Part shown: positions 1 to 12,639 of the stretch, piece after piece
Numbering within the stretch: position 1 is the first letter of the stretch
Layout: the number at the start of each line of letters is the position of its first letter
Assembly (NCBI GenBank): GCA_009602725.1
Contig: WELB01000152.1
Coordinates: 53,233 to 98,701, forward strand
Source: Spirogloea muscicola
Taxonomy: Eukaryota; Streptophyta; Zygnematophyceae; Spirogloeales; Spirogloeaceae
DNA: 45,469 nt
Direction of reading: 5' to 3'
The notes under the pieces: generated by a model
Databases searched by the model: none
What the model was told of the DNA's origin: nothing
What the model saw: the letters and a program-made list of their open reading frames with translations, nothing else
Translations under genes and position numbers: made by a program

Positions 1-2284
1 GCCGCTGCCCGGCGTGGCACTCATGGCCGGCGCCGCGGGGGCGGCGGCGGCGGGGGCGGCGGCGTGCGCAGCGCCGGAGAATGCGGCGTAATTTCCGGGA
101 GGGCTGGGGGGGCTGCTGTTGGGCGCAGCTGGTGAGCCGCCGACGCCGGGGAGTCCGAGCGTCACCCGTCACAGCCCTCGTCACCGTCATCTCCACCACC
201 CACCACACATGATCTCAACTGGGCTGCGGCCTTAGTATACTCGTCGGCTTCGGGAAGAAGACCTCGGAAAGCTTAACCTGTGCTAGATGGAAATGTCTGA
301 TGCTGTCTATAACAGTGTGAGGGGGGTGTCCTGTGAAGCCACTGGGTGGCGCAGCGGCGAGACTGGCATACCAGGAGCAACGCATCACAGTGCTGGACGG
401 ACCCATGTGCGCGAGTGACCCGATCAACCACCTGGAGTCCTAAGACTGGGCACCTGATTGCAAATGCCTTTCTATTGTGACCTACACTCCAAAGTGTGGC
501 AATGCCCCCCTACTGGTCGCATGTCCGTCCGCGGGCAACCTGTGGCATGACAGGAGGGAGGACGGAGATGCTCTGCAGGGGCAGTGGCTGTGGGATGGCT
601 GGCCAGAGCAATGAGACCGAAAGCAGGAAACGGACGGGTCAGATATGGCAAGCTGAGATAGCACTAGCGAAGGAAAACAGAACCGACTCAGCCACTAATG
701 TATGTTGGCAAACTTCTGCCAAGGCAGACGACACAGCAGTAAGTGTAGCAGAGGTTGGGGTTGCATGGCTGCCATGAAAAGTGCCCGCCCAGGTGAGCCC
801 CAAGATGAGGGGCAGTGGAAGCTCCTTGATGACGTATTGTGGGTCAGACAATTGGAAAGTCAATGTTCTCACGTAAAGCATTAGAAAGCTGATGGAGATC
901 ATCATTGAGCTCAACTTGGCCCCCATTGATATCCTGGTAACTCGTTGGGTACTTCAGAGTCGCCTCCAAAGCATGCAAGCATTGAGTACTATGTAGGGCC
1001 TCCTCTCCCTATTGCAGCTAAGCTGGGCTGCGATGTGGACCCTGGACGTCCAGGGATGGCTGGAGTCAGCATCTTCCAGCTTCCTCATGATGGTCGCGCG
1101 CCTAAGCCACCAATGTAGCTGTTGCATCTCTACAAGTGCGCACTTGCATGGCTTGTTTCCCAGGCTCAAGCTCTTAGAGCCTCCAACAGCAGTTGCTCCA
1201 TCGCTGCCACGTCCTTGGCATTGCCATGGCCAGATTGTGTGCTAGGATGCCATCACCTGCCATCAGTGGCTGGATCTTTTCATCAGCAGGTCCAAGCGCA
1301 CTTCTCCACTGCTCATGTGTCAGCTTCAGCTTCAGCTGAGCTGTGTCAGCAAGCTCAGCAAGAATGCCTTGTGACTAGGATGCCTTGTTGTGGTAAACTC
1401 CATTTGCCACCGTCCTGCACAAAGTGCATGACATGGACATACCACGGGAGGCTATTGCCACTGCTGCAACAACTGTAAGTGGATGCTAAGGACTTGCGAA
1501 TGCTGAGCAAGGACTGTACCAAGCCATCAAGTTGGGTCAAGGACTTCCGCCTTGGACTCAAGCTCAAAGAGCAACCAGAGTTTGCTTCTGTCTCACCTTC
1601 TCAAGAGGCTTGACATCAAGCCAACGCCTGGCTTGACACAGTTGTAGAAGTCACAAGTGAGGACTTTAGCCGGATGATTATCCTGCTTGAGCCCGAAGCA
1701 TGGTAACTTCTTACCAGGTCCTCATCTGTTGTTGCACCAGGCAGCAGTAAGTATCATCGATATCCAGCAACGCACAATCATTGCAACTGTTCAGAAGACT
1801 TACTGCTAAATGTAATATGTAATAGGTGCTTGTGGTCACTATGCACACATCTAGTGATCTACGGGCAAGAAAATGTTGCGGCTGTGGTCTTGAAGTCAAA
1901 AGAGCTGACAGTCACGAAGTCATGTCGAGCATCCTAGACATCCTGCTTACAATGTGGGGTGAAGGGCAAGCTCACCAGGAAAAGCTGCTACACCCAAGAT
2001 GACAGGTGAGGGCTTGAGGACAGATTCATGCTCCTCTAGCTGCCGCACCTGCAGGCAACCAGCACTTGTGTACCGGAAATTTAAGGTCTGATCTGAAGTT
2101 GTGCAGGGTGAGCATCCCGGCAAACAGCAGCTGCCTCTGTATTACTGGCGTGCTTAGGAAGAGCGTGAAGCACTATTTCTAATGACAGCAGCAGCGCACA
2201 CGATGATGTACCAAAAACAGCGTGCATGATAGACTGGCTAGCAGAACTTGTACATTACCTTATCCAAAAAGTGTATAAGTAATG
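1..2284. other. Gene-poor left edge
   Basis: The first 150 bases are a GC-rich, GGC-repeat stretch that reads as low-complexity Ala/Gly/Pro on both strands, so it may be the edge of a gene lying outside the window. The rest has moderate GC and many stops in all frames. Apart from the weak exon at 339-443 I see no exon with recognisable protein similarity, no RNA gene and no clear repeat. The COP10 3' UTR would lie just below 2285. Confidence 0.5.
339..443 (+). CDS. Possible last exon of an unknown gene (partial)
   Basis: After a possible acceptor (GTGAAG) there is an open frame of about 34 codons ending in TAA at 441-443. It reads like an ordinary protein tail (…RLAYQEQRITVLDGPMC…DPINHLES). 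I do not recognise the family. The acceptor has a poor pyrimidine tract and I could not place an upstream exon, so it may be a chance reading. Confidence 0.2.
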   Translation, partial: PLGGAAARLAYQEQRITVLDGPMCASDPINHLES

Positions 2285-3546
<1,262 letters not shown>

Positions 3547-4607
3547 GGCGCCTCTCCGGAGTGCCCCAAGCTAGCCTTTGAGCTGTGGAGTGAAAGCGTT
3601 GGAAACAAATATCTACCACTATCTTCAATGCTGTTAGTCTGTCTTCGTCTATATGGCAGCGTGGTGTGGCATTGACCCTGGACCCTTAACCCGAAGACGT
3701 AAACCTAAAGCCTAAACCTTTGAACCCGAAACCCTTTTCTTGTTAGTCAGCTCACGAGTCGATGAACGAGACAGCCGAGGGGTTTCGCTTGAGCCAGACT
3801 CAACTCCTTGGCTTCAAGCATCTGCTTAGCGGTAAGGACTGCACAAGATCGGCCTCAGCAAAAAGTCTTCAGAGGAACCAATGACTGCAGAAGGCCAGCC
3901 CTTAACCCCAAACATAGGGCTATTGTCAGAGCTTGGACAAGATCCCCTCAGCGATTTTGTCCAAATTCTTATGGCTGGCCATTCACAGCCGTCGTTCGCT
4001 TTTGACAGAGCTTCTCCTTCTTTTGCATTGGACAAGATCCTGCCCTGCAAGGCCCATCGAATTTGATCAGGTGGTACTGGGTAACGGTCCTTGTAGAAGA
4101 GCAATAGGACAGCTGAATCCCCTTGCAAGAAGTCTCGCGGATGATGTCTTGTTGGCTTGTGCTAGCAAGCTTCCGCTGCGTGGTGGGGTTCCTTGGGCTT
4201 GTTAACATGGTAACACGGTCTAGTACATGCAAGTCATCAGAATTGAGATCAATATCTTCACTGTGCTGCTCATGATCAGGTGTGCGAGCACTCTTAGCAA
4301 CACCACTGGCCTGTACACAGCAGCCGTTTACATCACGCCATCTGAATTGAAGGCTGTATGACGGTCCTCTTCATTGGAATGGGACAGCCCCACTGCTATT
4401 TTCTGAAGCTGCAGGAGGTTGACCAAATGTATGCCAAACTGTCATTCGGAGCAGCAAAGCTTGCTGACAACTCGGACAGACATATTGAGAAATTTACACG
4501 GCCCTTGAGCAGGCACTCCACCTAATTCTATGGACTTGCAAATGAGTGCTAGGAACTGAAGCAGGCAAGGTCCCTCACGGAAGCAGCATCCACGTGGTTG
4601 GGCATGT
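3547..4607. other. Intergenic, COP10 upstream side and MIP3 3' side
   Basis: This holds the presumed COP10 promoter and the 3' flank of the MIP3-like gene. It includes a degenerate telomere-like tract near 3672-3735. About 3890-4060 has weak copies of the GGCTGG…CAGCC repeat family, mostly reverse orientation (for example GGCTGGCCATTCACAGCC near 3973). No exon is recognised. Confidence 0.45.
3672..3735. repeat. Degenerate telomere-like tract
   Basis: Successive variants of CCCTAAA / ACCCTTAA / AACCTAAAG / GAACCCGAAACCC run for about 60 bases just upstream of the COP10 start. It resembles plant-type TTTAGGG telomere sequence that has decayed. Confidence 0.5.
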
Positions 4608-7600
4608 CTATGTGAAATCAGTCACAAGACCAAGAATCTCGTCACCATACAGCAGCGTAGAGCCTCCAAGCAAGAGGTCCACTTCCGATTTCCTTCTTTT
4701 CATAAGCCCCTGGAGCTCACTTACCTGCAAAAGCACAGCACAGCTGTTAAACATAGTGACCTTCGTGCCAGTTGCGTACAAACCTGCTGAGCCTCGGGAA
4801 AGTGCCTCTTCCTTGCAGCATGCAACATGAAGCCCAATGAATACTCTGCTTGCCTACAAAAATCTGTGATGCTAGGTCCAGCTGTTAGACCCAGCATCTC
4901 GCACCTCCAGTATGGAGATGCCACCGACAACAAACAGCAGTACAGTGGTACAATCTCCTGGCTTCGCCTTTGCCTACAACAGCGGTGGGAAATGCCGTCA
5001 GAAGGATGAGCACTGATACCAAGGCAAAAAGCGTGCTGTAAATGAAATGACTTCTCAGGTTGCCAAATATTCACCAAGCTGACAATGTTGACATTCTTTT
5101 CGAACTCTCTGTCCTGCAGGCGGCATACACATTCGACCATGCATGAGCATCCACCCTGCCATCACCTGCTGACTCAAACCAAGGCGGCCAAGGCCGCTCT
5201 TTAGGAAACCCCCTACTCCAAAATCAGAAACGTGTTGGAGGCCAGGAAAGTGTCCATTGGTAAGTATGCTGTCAGCTAGCTGGTGAAGGAGCGGGCGGGA
5301 CAGTGGCCTCTCTTCCACCAAATCACCAGCTCTTGACTGCATAGCCCCAATACTACTGAAGCGCTGCAAGGCCAGCCAAGTACGCAATCACTGTCCCTGG
5401 CTTCCACACAAGAAGGCCTTTCCTCTCATCTTTCCTGCATACGTTTGCTAGTCGACATCACCAATGCTTCCTTTGTCACCTGACCAGTACTGCTTCATGC
5501 TGGCTTTCCAGAGGCTGGCAGGAGGCCTCACCTGGAAGAGCTCCTCCACTCTATCTCTGAGCTCCAGCTTGGCTTGGACAGCTGGGTAAGTAGCATCGCC
5601 GTCGGACTGATCCTTCTTGAGCCAGCCCCTTTCCAGCAAGCTCTCCGATCCTGCAAGAAGGATGAGGGGCCGAGCAGGAGGTACCAACATGATTGCATCC
5701 ACCAGGGCCTCCTTGAGCTCATACTCGTCCTTTAACGTTGATGACTGCTGCTGAGAAACATGATCGCTGACAGGGAAAGTGCTGTCACAGCTGAACAACG
5801 TCACTCCCAGCGCCTCCCGCAGCCCAATGAGGGACTGGCCCCTCTGCCTCGCACTCCTTAGCACAATGTCCTTCAGCTGCACAGCAGAAGCGTAGCCCAA
5901 GGAGATCGTCAGCAACTGCACAAGCGTGCATGGCTGGGTCATGGGCAACCGAGGCAAGCTTTGAAGTCCTTGAAGTAGATTGACAAGAGGTCAATAAAGA
6001 CTTTAGTGTAGCTTCAGGCAAAGCAAGATGACCAGTATAAAATAACTGCTATAGAGCATCGTCACCTGTAATGGAAGACTCTGGCCTGGAAGCGCAGCAC
6101 TGACAGAGAGGATCCTCTCCGCCCCTTGAAGCGCCTCCCATCTGGGCCCAGCAGGAGGCTGCAAGAGTCAGCACAAGCAACAGGGATATATCACTCTCTG
6201 TAGCTCTAGTAAGACACGCTAATGGAGCAGAAATTGGCAACTTTGCATCAGCCTCAAAGCATGCCACTGCAGAGTCCAGTTTCCAGTTCCAACGACAAGA
6301 CCCCCTACCTCCAGGGCAACGGCTGCCGCAGCTGCCAGCTGGATCACAGCACGGTGACGCAGGGCCACCTTCAGCTGGGAGGTCAGCAGATCCACAAGAG
6401 CAAGCAGGTCCTTGGCGCTTGGCGGCCCGAGCCGGAGCTGGTCAGAGGGGATCGCCACCTGTGCTCACAAGAGTCGACGAGTCGACGAGTACAAAGGAAA
6501 GTAACCTGCTTAGATTTGTGAAATCAGGATCTGTAATGCTCGTTTTGGTAGGTCAATGAGCCTACTTACTGGAGATAGCTTAAGCAACTCTTATGCTCAC
6601 TGCCTCACCTTCTCTGCCCTCAAGGCCTCCTCCAGCCATTGCCGGAGGAGAAGAAGACCTTCCTTCATGCCCATCCCCAAAAGTGCCTGCAGCTTCTCCT
6701 TCACGCTCTCGTCGCCCTCGAGTGCGAGGGATCCTCCCATCAGGTGGCTTTCGCTGCTGCTCTTCCCCCCGCTGGCTGAGGGTGCTGGCGGCATGAGAGG
6801 CTCCAGTGGGAAGACCTTGAGGGGCACTTTGACGCAACTGGGCTGGACAATGTCAGACTAGTCGGTCTTCAGCCACGGAGCCTATGTATGTGTATCCACA
6901 ATCTCCTAAACAAAAAGATTAACGACAAATGCAAGAGGGCATGCCAGATGAGCAAGTGTTAACATGCTTGCCCACAGTGATAGAGTTGCTTTGATGCGTA
7001 CATTTCTGGGGAGGATGTTGCCTTCCTCAAGCGCTCTCTGAGGCTGGCCAGAAATAGACTGCTGGCTCTTACCGTGCAGGCCGTCAAAGACCCGTGCTAC
7101 GAAGCTGCAAAAGTGGGGACAATATGATCTTATAAAAGGCCAAGCTGGCCAGCCGGGTCAGACTTGAACGAGGCTCTACATCATGGCCATATGATGCATG
7201 ATGACTGCAATGCTTCAATAGCCGGGAAGAGTTGAATATCAGCTCCAATGTTGCACACAAGCATCAATGAAACATACACAAGAGATGGCAAGCGAGCAGC
7301 CTACTTGTCAGCATGTGTGCAGGGTGTCGTCAAGTCCAATGTCCTATCAACAAGGACCACAGCCACACTGCAGAGAGGGTCGAGAAGAACTGCTTCAACG
7401 AAAGTGGCATGATTGAAGCCCTGCGTATGCAGCACAGTGCACATACAAGTAGGGTGCCACACAAATCCCTGACATGCACAGGGGTGTATGAGCAGCTTTG
7501 ATCCCAAGGCTTGCCTGGCCTTTGACGTGGTGAGGGATTGGAGGGGCGGATTGAGGACAGCCATGAGTTGCGCGACTGCATGCGATGTAGCCCCAAGGGC

Positions 7601-9473
7601 AAAAATGTCGGGCTTCAGCGAAAGCTGCCACGGCAATATGGGTGTCATTCGTGTTGCAGGTAATCTTTATTGGGTCCCTGCAATTGCATCTCATGCATGT
7701 GTTACGTCGTACTACAAGAGAGCGCCAGGGCTCTAAGAGTGCCCACCTCGCTCAGTAGCTCGAAGATGGCATGGGCCAGAAGCGGGATGCCCGAAGGAAC
7801 GTTGTCATCACTCAGAGCCAAGGGCATGGATGTGGCGGGTGGCAGCCCTGGGCCAATGTAGCCAGCAGCGTCCTTGCGAGCCAGTGGAGCTCCTGTCAAG
7901 GTATGCACGAAACATCATTTCGCTGGTCCAGATTACCCAGCATTGCAGACATCCAACTGGCAAGAGGGTGGCGCCTGTGCCCCGTGCCGGCACAGCAGAT
8001 GCTATAGCCTTATATATTTGTTAATTTTAGTCGCTGGAATAGAACAATCACGTCTTGGTAGGGGCGATGGCAGTCGCTTTCAGAAGCTACACATCAGTAT
8101 CACTTTAGCAGCACAAAGCCTTCTGCTACGCAATTAGGAGGAGGAGGGCTTTGCCGACCCTGCAAATGAAGGACGAGGGCAGCAGTTGCAGACCAGCGAC
8201 GTGACCAGCGGAAGGGAAGACGAACGTGGACCGCGAGAGGCAGCACACGAGGCTCGGCAGATGCCGTACGTGGACCTCGATGGACGATGGCGGCTCGCTT
8301 GCCTCGCCCTCGACGTCCTGCCCGTCTTCTGGGGAATTGCCGGTCCGTCCATGGGCGCCCACCTCGGCCGGCCTTGGAAACCGGCTGACATTACGGCTGA
8401 ACAAGTTGATCCCGCCAAGCTTCCTGCCGATGCGGGCGCTGGCAGGCCCTGCACCAGTTGCTGGCTGGCGCGCGCCCTCTGGAGTGTCAGTGGAGGCGGA
8501 CGAGGCTTGGCGGAAGCCAGCGACGTCTTGTGCGAGGAGACTGGCGTACTCCTGGTAGGCGTCGGAGCCCAGCGGCGTCTCCGGGTCGCTCGCATGCGCA
8601 TCCTGCCGCCAAGAAGGCAAAGGCCCCAGATCGGCGTCAGTGCGGAGGTTCTACCTCGCTTTTGCCAGGCCTCAAGCATATAAAGCTTGAGCAGCAAATC
8701 AAGTGCTGTCTGAATTAGCACGGCAGCGAGAAGGGACGTTTGAGATCAACTGCAAACACACACCAATATCTGGGATATCAGGAAATAAACCCAATCATGC
8801 AAAAGCACGGGAGCAGACGCTAAGCCCTTCAAACGCTGCGATTCTGGCCTTAGCTTTGAACAGGTCGCCAATGGCGTGCACGCAGTTGGCACGCAACCAG
8901 GCACGAAATCCAGGGCTCTGTCCTATATTCACGATTTTGGAAAAAGGGTTTGGCACTGGGCATGGCTGCTCGACTGCGAGGGACTCCACAGAGCGTCACC
9001 TCACCTCTGACACGGCCGTGAAGATGGTGCAGCAACGGACGGCGGAGGCGCCACCGGCGGCGCGCACCGCGCGCAGGACGTGGCGGTGGGCGTCGCTCAG
9101 CCGGCGGGCGGTGACAACGGCGAGCTTCGACGGGGGCGGGCTGTGGACGCCGCCGTCCGACGCCAGGAGGCGGGCGTCGGCGGGCGAGGCGCGCTCGAGC
9201 TCGCAGACGGCGCGGGCGCCCATGGCGTAGAGGTCCGAGAGGCCGAGGCTGGCAGCCGCAGCCTCCGCCGCGCCGGCGTCGAGGTACACCAGCGCCCCTG
9301 CGACGGCGAAGGCCACCTGCGCCGCTGCCGCCGCCGCCTCGAGCTCCCCGGGCGAGCTCTCGGGGTTCAGGGCTCAAGGTTTTAGGGCAAGGGCGCGCTG
9401 AGCTCACCTCCGGGTCGCGCAGCGCGCGCTGCGCGGCGGCCGCGAGGTCCGTGCCGCTGCCGCCGCGCGCCAT
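4608..9473 (-). CDS. MIP3: Sec1/Munc18-family protein, SCFD2 / MIP3-like
   Basis: A long multi-exon gene. The first exons keep frame: 9473-9408, 9316-9005, 8602-8194, 7892-7747, then one starting near 7635. Exon 2 has the family's conserved N-terminal part (VYLDAG, ARAVCELE, VVTARRLSDAHRHVLRAV, CTIFTAVSE). Exon 3 has LGSDAYQEYASLLAQDV and HVRHLPSLVCCLSRSTFVFPSA. The SM-protein signature VDRTLDL lies at about 7351-7331. The C-terminal exons carry FLKSGLGRLGLSQQ (near 5200), LLFVVGGISILEVRD (4940-4898) and DLLLGGSTLLYGDEI, with stop at 4610-4608. Borders between about 7500 and 5000 are only approximate. In plants MIP3 is the SM subunit of the MAG2 (Dsl1-like) tethering complex for Golgi-to-ER vesicles; SCFD2 is the animal relative. 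One intron contains a short telomere-like tract at 9362-9393. Confidence 0.82.
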
Positions 9474-9479
9474 GGCTGC

Positions 9480-10030
9480 CACGGGGCTTTCGGGCGTCTA
9501 GGGTTCCGGGCTTTCGGAAAGTGAACACCGTCAATGTGAGACGTTGGCCTCACATTGTGAGAGGCCAGCCCAAAAAAAGTGTGAAGCTCGTTCCAAAAGG
9601 GGCGGGGGCTGTGGATGGCCAGTCCAGGAACGAACAAGGTCCGAACGGCCGAGAGGCGCCTAAACTGCACAGCTATGCAAGAGAGAAGGCGCGCGGGGCG
9701 CATGAAATGATATGGAGGCCAATTCAAGCCGATACTTGTTCAGGCAGAGTCTAGGGCAAACTAAACAGGGCTACATACTACGGAAAGAAGAAGAAAGTGC
9801 TCGCCCATTGAGAATAGGGGCTGGAACAACCAGCCCGAAAAAGAATGAACAGAGTACGAGAAGGGGGCCAGGAAAAGCGCTAAGTAACAGAAACAAAGCT
9901 GCTACGAGACACTCAGTAACCCCTGCTAAGCAGCCGCAGATCAGAGATGCTGGGCTCCTGGAAGTGGGTCCCACGGAAAACGAAACCAAGGTGCCTAAAG
10001 GTGACATCAGTACCCACGGGTGAGCACAAA
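9480..10030 (+). repeat. Hairpin-module repeats, forward orientation
   Basis: Three or more copies of the dispersed module lie here: GTGAGAGGCCAGCCC (about 9559-9573), GGGCTGTGGATGGCCAGTCC (9608-9627) and the longest form, CGCCCATTGAGAATAG followed by GGGGCTGGAACAACCAGCCC (about 9801-9838). Each is followed by variants of GAATG.ACAAGGTCCGAAGGGGCC, ACAGCTATGCAAG, CTCAGTAACCCC and AGCAGCCGC. The stretch from about 9798 to 9975 is nearly identical to 44623-44868 apart from an insertion there. Confidence 0.75.
9681..9746 (+). mobile_element. 66-bp mobile-like unit, copy 1
   Basis: Begins GAGAGAAGGCGCGCGG and ends TTGTTCAGGCA. The same unit recurs at 44155-44221 and 44668-44734 with a few substitutions and one single-base length difference. 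No coding capacity and no obvious terminal inverted repeats. No clear target duplication at this copy. Confidence 0.6.
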
Positions 10031-10058
10031 CAAATCCGACAAGCTAGCTTGGGGAGCT

Positions 10059-10240
10059 TCAACGTCGCCGGGTCCCTCGCTCAACTCTTCCGAATGCGTT
10101 TTGGCCATCTCGATGCAGCGGTCCCTTGCCTTCGCGGTTCACTTGCGCGCAGGCCGAGCTTTGGTGGCGGCCTCCGGCTTCCGTCAGGGCGACGTCTGTC
10201 CGCGCTTCCTCTCGCCGGCTAGCTACTAAGACTTGCATCT
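10059..10240 (-). pseudogene. Decayed transposon-type coding relic (copy 1 of 3)
   Basis: On the minus strand the reading PEAATKARPARK-stop-TAKARD can be aligned with relics at 31.0-31.2 kb (PEAAVKARPARKCTATA) and 44.88-45.0 kb (PEAAARALPARRCSARA). The copies share the protein-level pattern more than the DNA. This copy has an internal stop. The family is unknown to me; it may be the tail of a transposon polyprotein. Confidence 0.45.
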
Positions 10241-10337
10241 CCTGACTAGAGGTTACTGAGCGTTCCCTGGCTGATGTCTTAATCCTAGTCCTTCGTACTC
10301 CGGCTCCTTCATGCCTTGTCCATTCCTTTGGGCTGTT

Positions 10338-10415
10338 CATTCTTTTTCGGGCTGGTTGTTCCAGCCCCTATTCTCAATGGGCGAGCACTTTCTTTGGGCT
10401 GGCCTTTCCCAGCAA
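10338..10415 (-). repeat. Hairpin module, reverse orientation
   Basis: The reverse complement of the long module at about 9798-9850 (CATTCTTTTTCGGGCTGG … CAATGGGCGAGCAC), about 500 bp away, so the two form an inverted pair. A second, shorter reverse copy (TTTGGGCTGGCCTTTCCCAGC) follows directly. Confidence 0.75.
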
Positions 10416-10712
10416 CCAGTCGATCTGGCCGCGCTTCCTGCTTTCGTGGCGGCGGGCCGCTGCACGCCGCGCAAGGCGGTGAAGCAAGTCAAGCCATTTC
10501 GTGCCAAAGGCTCCGTGCACGTCGACTGCCAGTGGAACAAACTCGTTGCCCACCGGGTGGTCCGAGTGTTTCCGTTCCTTTGCGCCACGAAAGCCGGAGG
10601 TGGCTGGGGGAGCTTCGCAACCCCGAGTCAGCAGCCGCAAGTCGGAGAAACTTGCAGACTGGAGAAAGGTAACGAACTCTTCCAGTAGAAGTGGCTCTCC
10701 CAACGGGGGCAA
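10374..10712 (-). pseudogene. Retroelement-like ORF relic
   Basis: A 112-codon open stretch includes NEFVPLAVDVHGAFGTKWLD followed by LLHRLARRAAARR. I recall this type of pattern (F-P-L-hydrophobic-V-H-G-F…LH…A.RAAAR) from the C-terminal part of reverse-transcriptase polyproteins in plants and algae, but I cannot confirm it. It overlaps hairpin modules at both ends and has no plausible gene context. I infer a fragment of a dead non-LTR-type element. Confidence 0.4.
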
Positions 10713-11058
10713 GGGCTGTGATGAGAAGCCAGCCCGAAAAGAAATGACAAAGGTTCGAAGGGGCCAAATGACGGAGGGGCCGAAAGCGCTAAGCAGCTAC
10801 GGAGGGGCCTGAGGATGCAAGGTCAGAACGGGGGGGGAGAGTACAGGGCGACAGCTGGGCATGGGCAGCCCCAGCGACATAGCTCGAAGCGAAAAAGAGG
10901 CACCCCGACGAGTTTCGAACCGCGCTATTATTCAGAAGGAATGGCCTGAAACGGGGGCGTAGCATTCTTTCCATCCATGGCCTCCCCGACAAGTGGCAGT
11001 ACGGCGCCGCCGCCGCTTGGTAGACGGCGGCCGCCCCACGAACGCCGCGCCTGGGGTG

Positions 11059-11111
11059 CCACGTGGCGAAGGTCCTGTCTTCATCGCGGCGGCCTCCTGC
11101 ATGCCACGTGG
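11059..11111. promoter_or_regulatory. Two CCACGTGG (G-box) palindromes
   Basis: Identical TGCCACGTGGC cores at 11058-11068 and 11103-11113, 45 bp apart. CACGTG with GC flanks is the plant bZIP/bHLH G-box. They lie about 2.1 kb upstream of beta-helix gene A, so a regulatory role is only suggested. Confidence 0.35.
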
Positions 11112-11267
11112 CAGCAGCATCCGTGACAGCAGCCTCGACATCTTCCCCGCTTGACGCCTACCCCAGAAGCGACAAATGTTTGCGGCGCGCAGGGGATGCT
11201 GATTTTTGTCCGGGCCCGCAAGTTGTCGATTCCACGGCCGCAGACGCATTTCCATCAAGGGCGCCGT

Positions 11268-11304
11268 GGGGCGGTCAACGGGTAGCCAGGGGCGGTCAAC
11301 GGGC
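11268..11304. repeat. 15-bp direct repeat GGGGCGGTCAACGGG
   Basis: Two perfect copies at 11268-11282 and 11290-11304, 22 bp apart centre to centre. On the minus strand each contains TTGACC, a W-box-like core. Function unknown. Confidence 0.45.
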
Positions 11305-12179
11305 CGGCCGGCGCTGTGACGCAAGTCCATTAGGCCCCTAACGGATTTCCCTCAGCGGCGCGGTGGGCCGGCGGGCGGGGGGCGAGGCCCGGCCGGGCGC
11401 GACGTGGGCTGCCACCAACCGGCCGACCGGCCGAGTGCCTGCCAGGCCGCCATGGCTGCAGAAATGGGAGAAATGGGGCGGCGTGGCGCAGCTGAGACGC
11501 CGCTTGAGTATCTCGGTCGTTCCCATCGCCGCACAACGACGGCAAGCACATCTCACGGCGTACACTACCCACTACTGGACGAGACTGTCAGTAGAGGGGC
11601 GATGGCTGCGACTAAAGAGAAGTGGCACTCCCAATGGGGGCAAGGGCTGCGAAAAGCCAGCCCAAAAAGAATTGACAAAGGTTCGGAGGGGCCTACAAGC
11701 GTTTAGCAGCTACAAAGGGGCCTGAAGATGCTGTTTAGCCAACCCAGAGAAAGAACGATCAAAGGCTATGTTCCCCTCTCTCGTTCCTGCTTCTCCGGCC
11801 CCTTCGACACTTCGTCCATTCCCCTTGGAGCCTTGTCCTTTGGGCCGGCCTTTCTCAGCTCTCACCGACTTCGGATTGACCTCTGTTCCAAATTGTATTT
11901 CGATCCTTATTGTCCCCATACAGCCGTTGTCACCTCGTGCTGCTACTTCTTCTGAGCAGCGATGAGGCATCCTTGATTCCGTGGCAACCTTAGAAGTGCT
12001 GGTCTAATGGGAAGGGAAAATGGGTCACCTTGCTAACATAGTGTGGTGGAGCCACTGCCGCTTGCGGCTTCGCTTTGGATGAGCACACCCTGCAGGCTTC
12101 TGAGCACGGCAACGGTGCCCCAGGGAGTTGCGCTCCGCTCGGGCCCGCAGTCGGCCGATGCGCAGCTGCAGCAGCGTCT

Positions 12180-12480
12180 GTGTAGAGAAGCTCTCCCAGA
12201 AGGGGGCTCAGACTGTGCGAGGCCAGCACAACATCAACGGATCTGGCCTGTGATGACTGACAGAAGGTCCGAGGACCAAGCCAGCGACTCAAATGGATCA
12301 GAATGCAGCGAGGCAGAAACAGCTCTTGCAATGTAAGGCCATGGCTGTGAGAGGGCAGCCCTCAAATAAAAAAGAAGGATCTTCCAGCAGATGGCGATGG
12401 CTGTGACTGGCAAGCCCAGAGAAAGAATGACCAAAGATCTAAGGGGCCAGAAAAGCGCTAACGCCAGCCCGGAAGAAGGA
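12180..12480 (+). repeat. Three diverged hairpin modules
   Basis: GGCTCAGACTGTGCGAGGCCAG (near 12202), ATGGCTGTGAGAGGGCAGCCC (12342-12362) and GATGGCTGTGACTGGCAAGCCC with AGAATGACCAAAGATCTAAG (12396-12445) are degraded, direct-orientation members of the family. Confidence 0.6.
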
Positions 12481-12639
12481 ATTAACGAAGGATCGAACAT
12501 GGGGGCGAAGCCAGAAGGCCGTTGAGCGAGACGGGGGCGAGCTGGCGATCCAGCCGAGGTGGGTGAGAGGACGGGCGGGCGGCGCTGCCACGAAGGCGCC
12601 GGCGGTCGGGGGGGCGCGCCTGGTCAACGCTGGGAGGAG

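Larger units (their letters stand above)
10700..11975. repeat. Mixed repeat block with unique GC-rich centre
   Basis: Forward hairpin modules are at about 10706-10740 and 11636-11675, each followed by GACAAAGGTTCGAAGGGGCC-like sequence. A reverse copy lies near 11840. Between them 10830-11330 is GC-rich and unique, with CCACGTGG boxes and a 15-bp direct repeat (separate entries). No gene is recognised. Confidence 0.6.

Noticed and set aside
9798-9975. Hairpin repeat as a hammerhead ribozyme or retrozyme
   Set aside because: The conserved core CTGATGA…GAAA with a GTH cleavage site could not be laid out around the hairpin.
10890-10925. tRNA/SINE B-box-like GGTTCGAAACTCG on the minus strand
   Set aside because: It resembles GGTTCGANNCC, but the flanking T-stem does not pair and no anticodon arm or A box was found, so no tRNA or tRNA-derived SINE is called.
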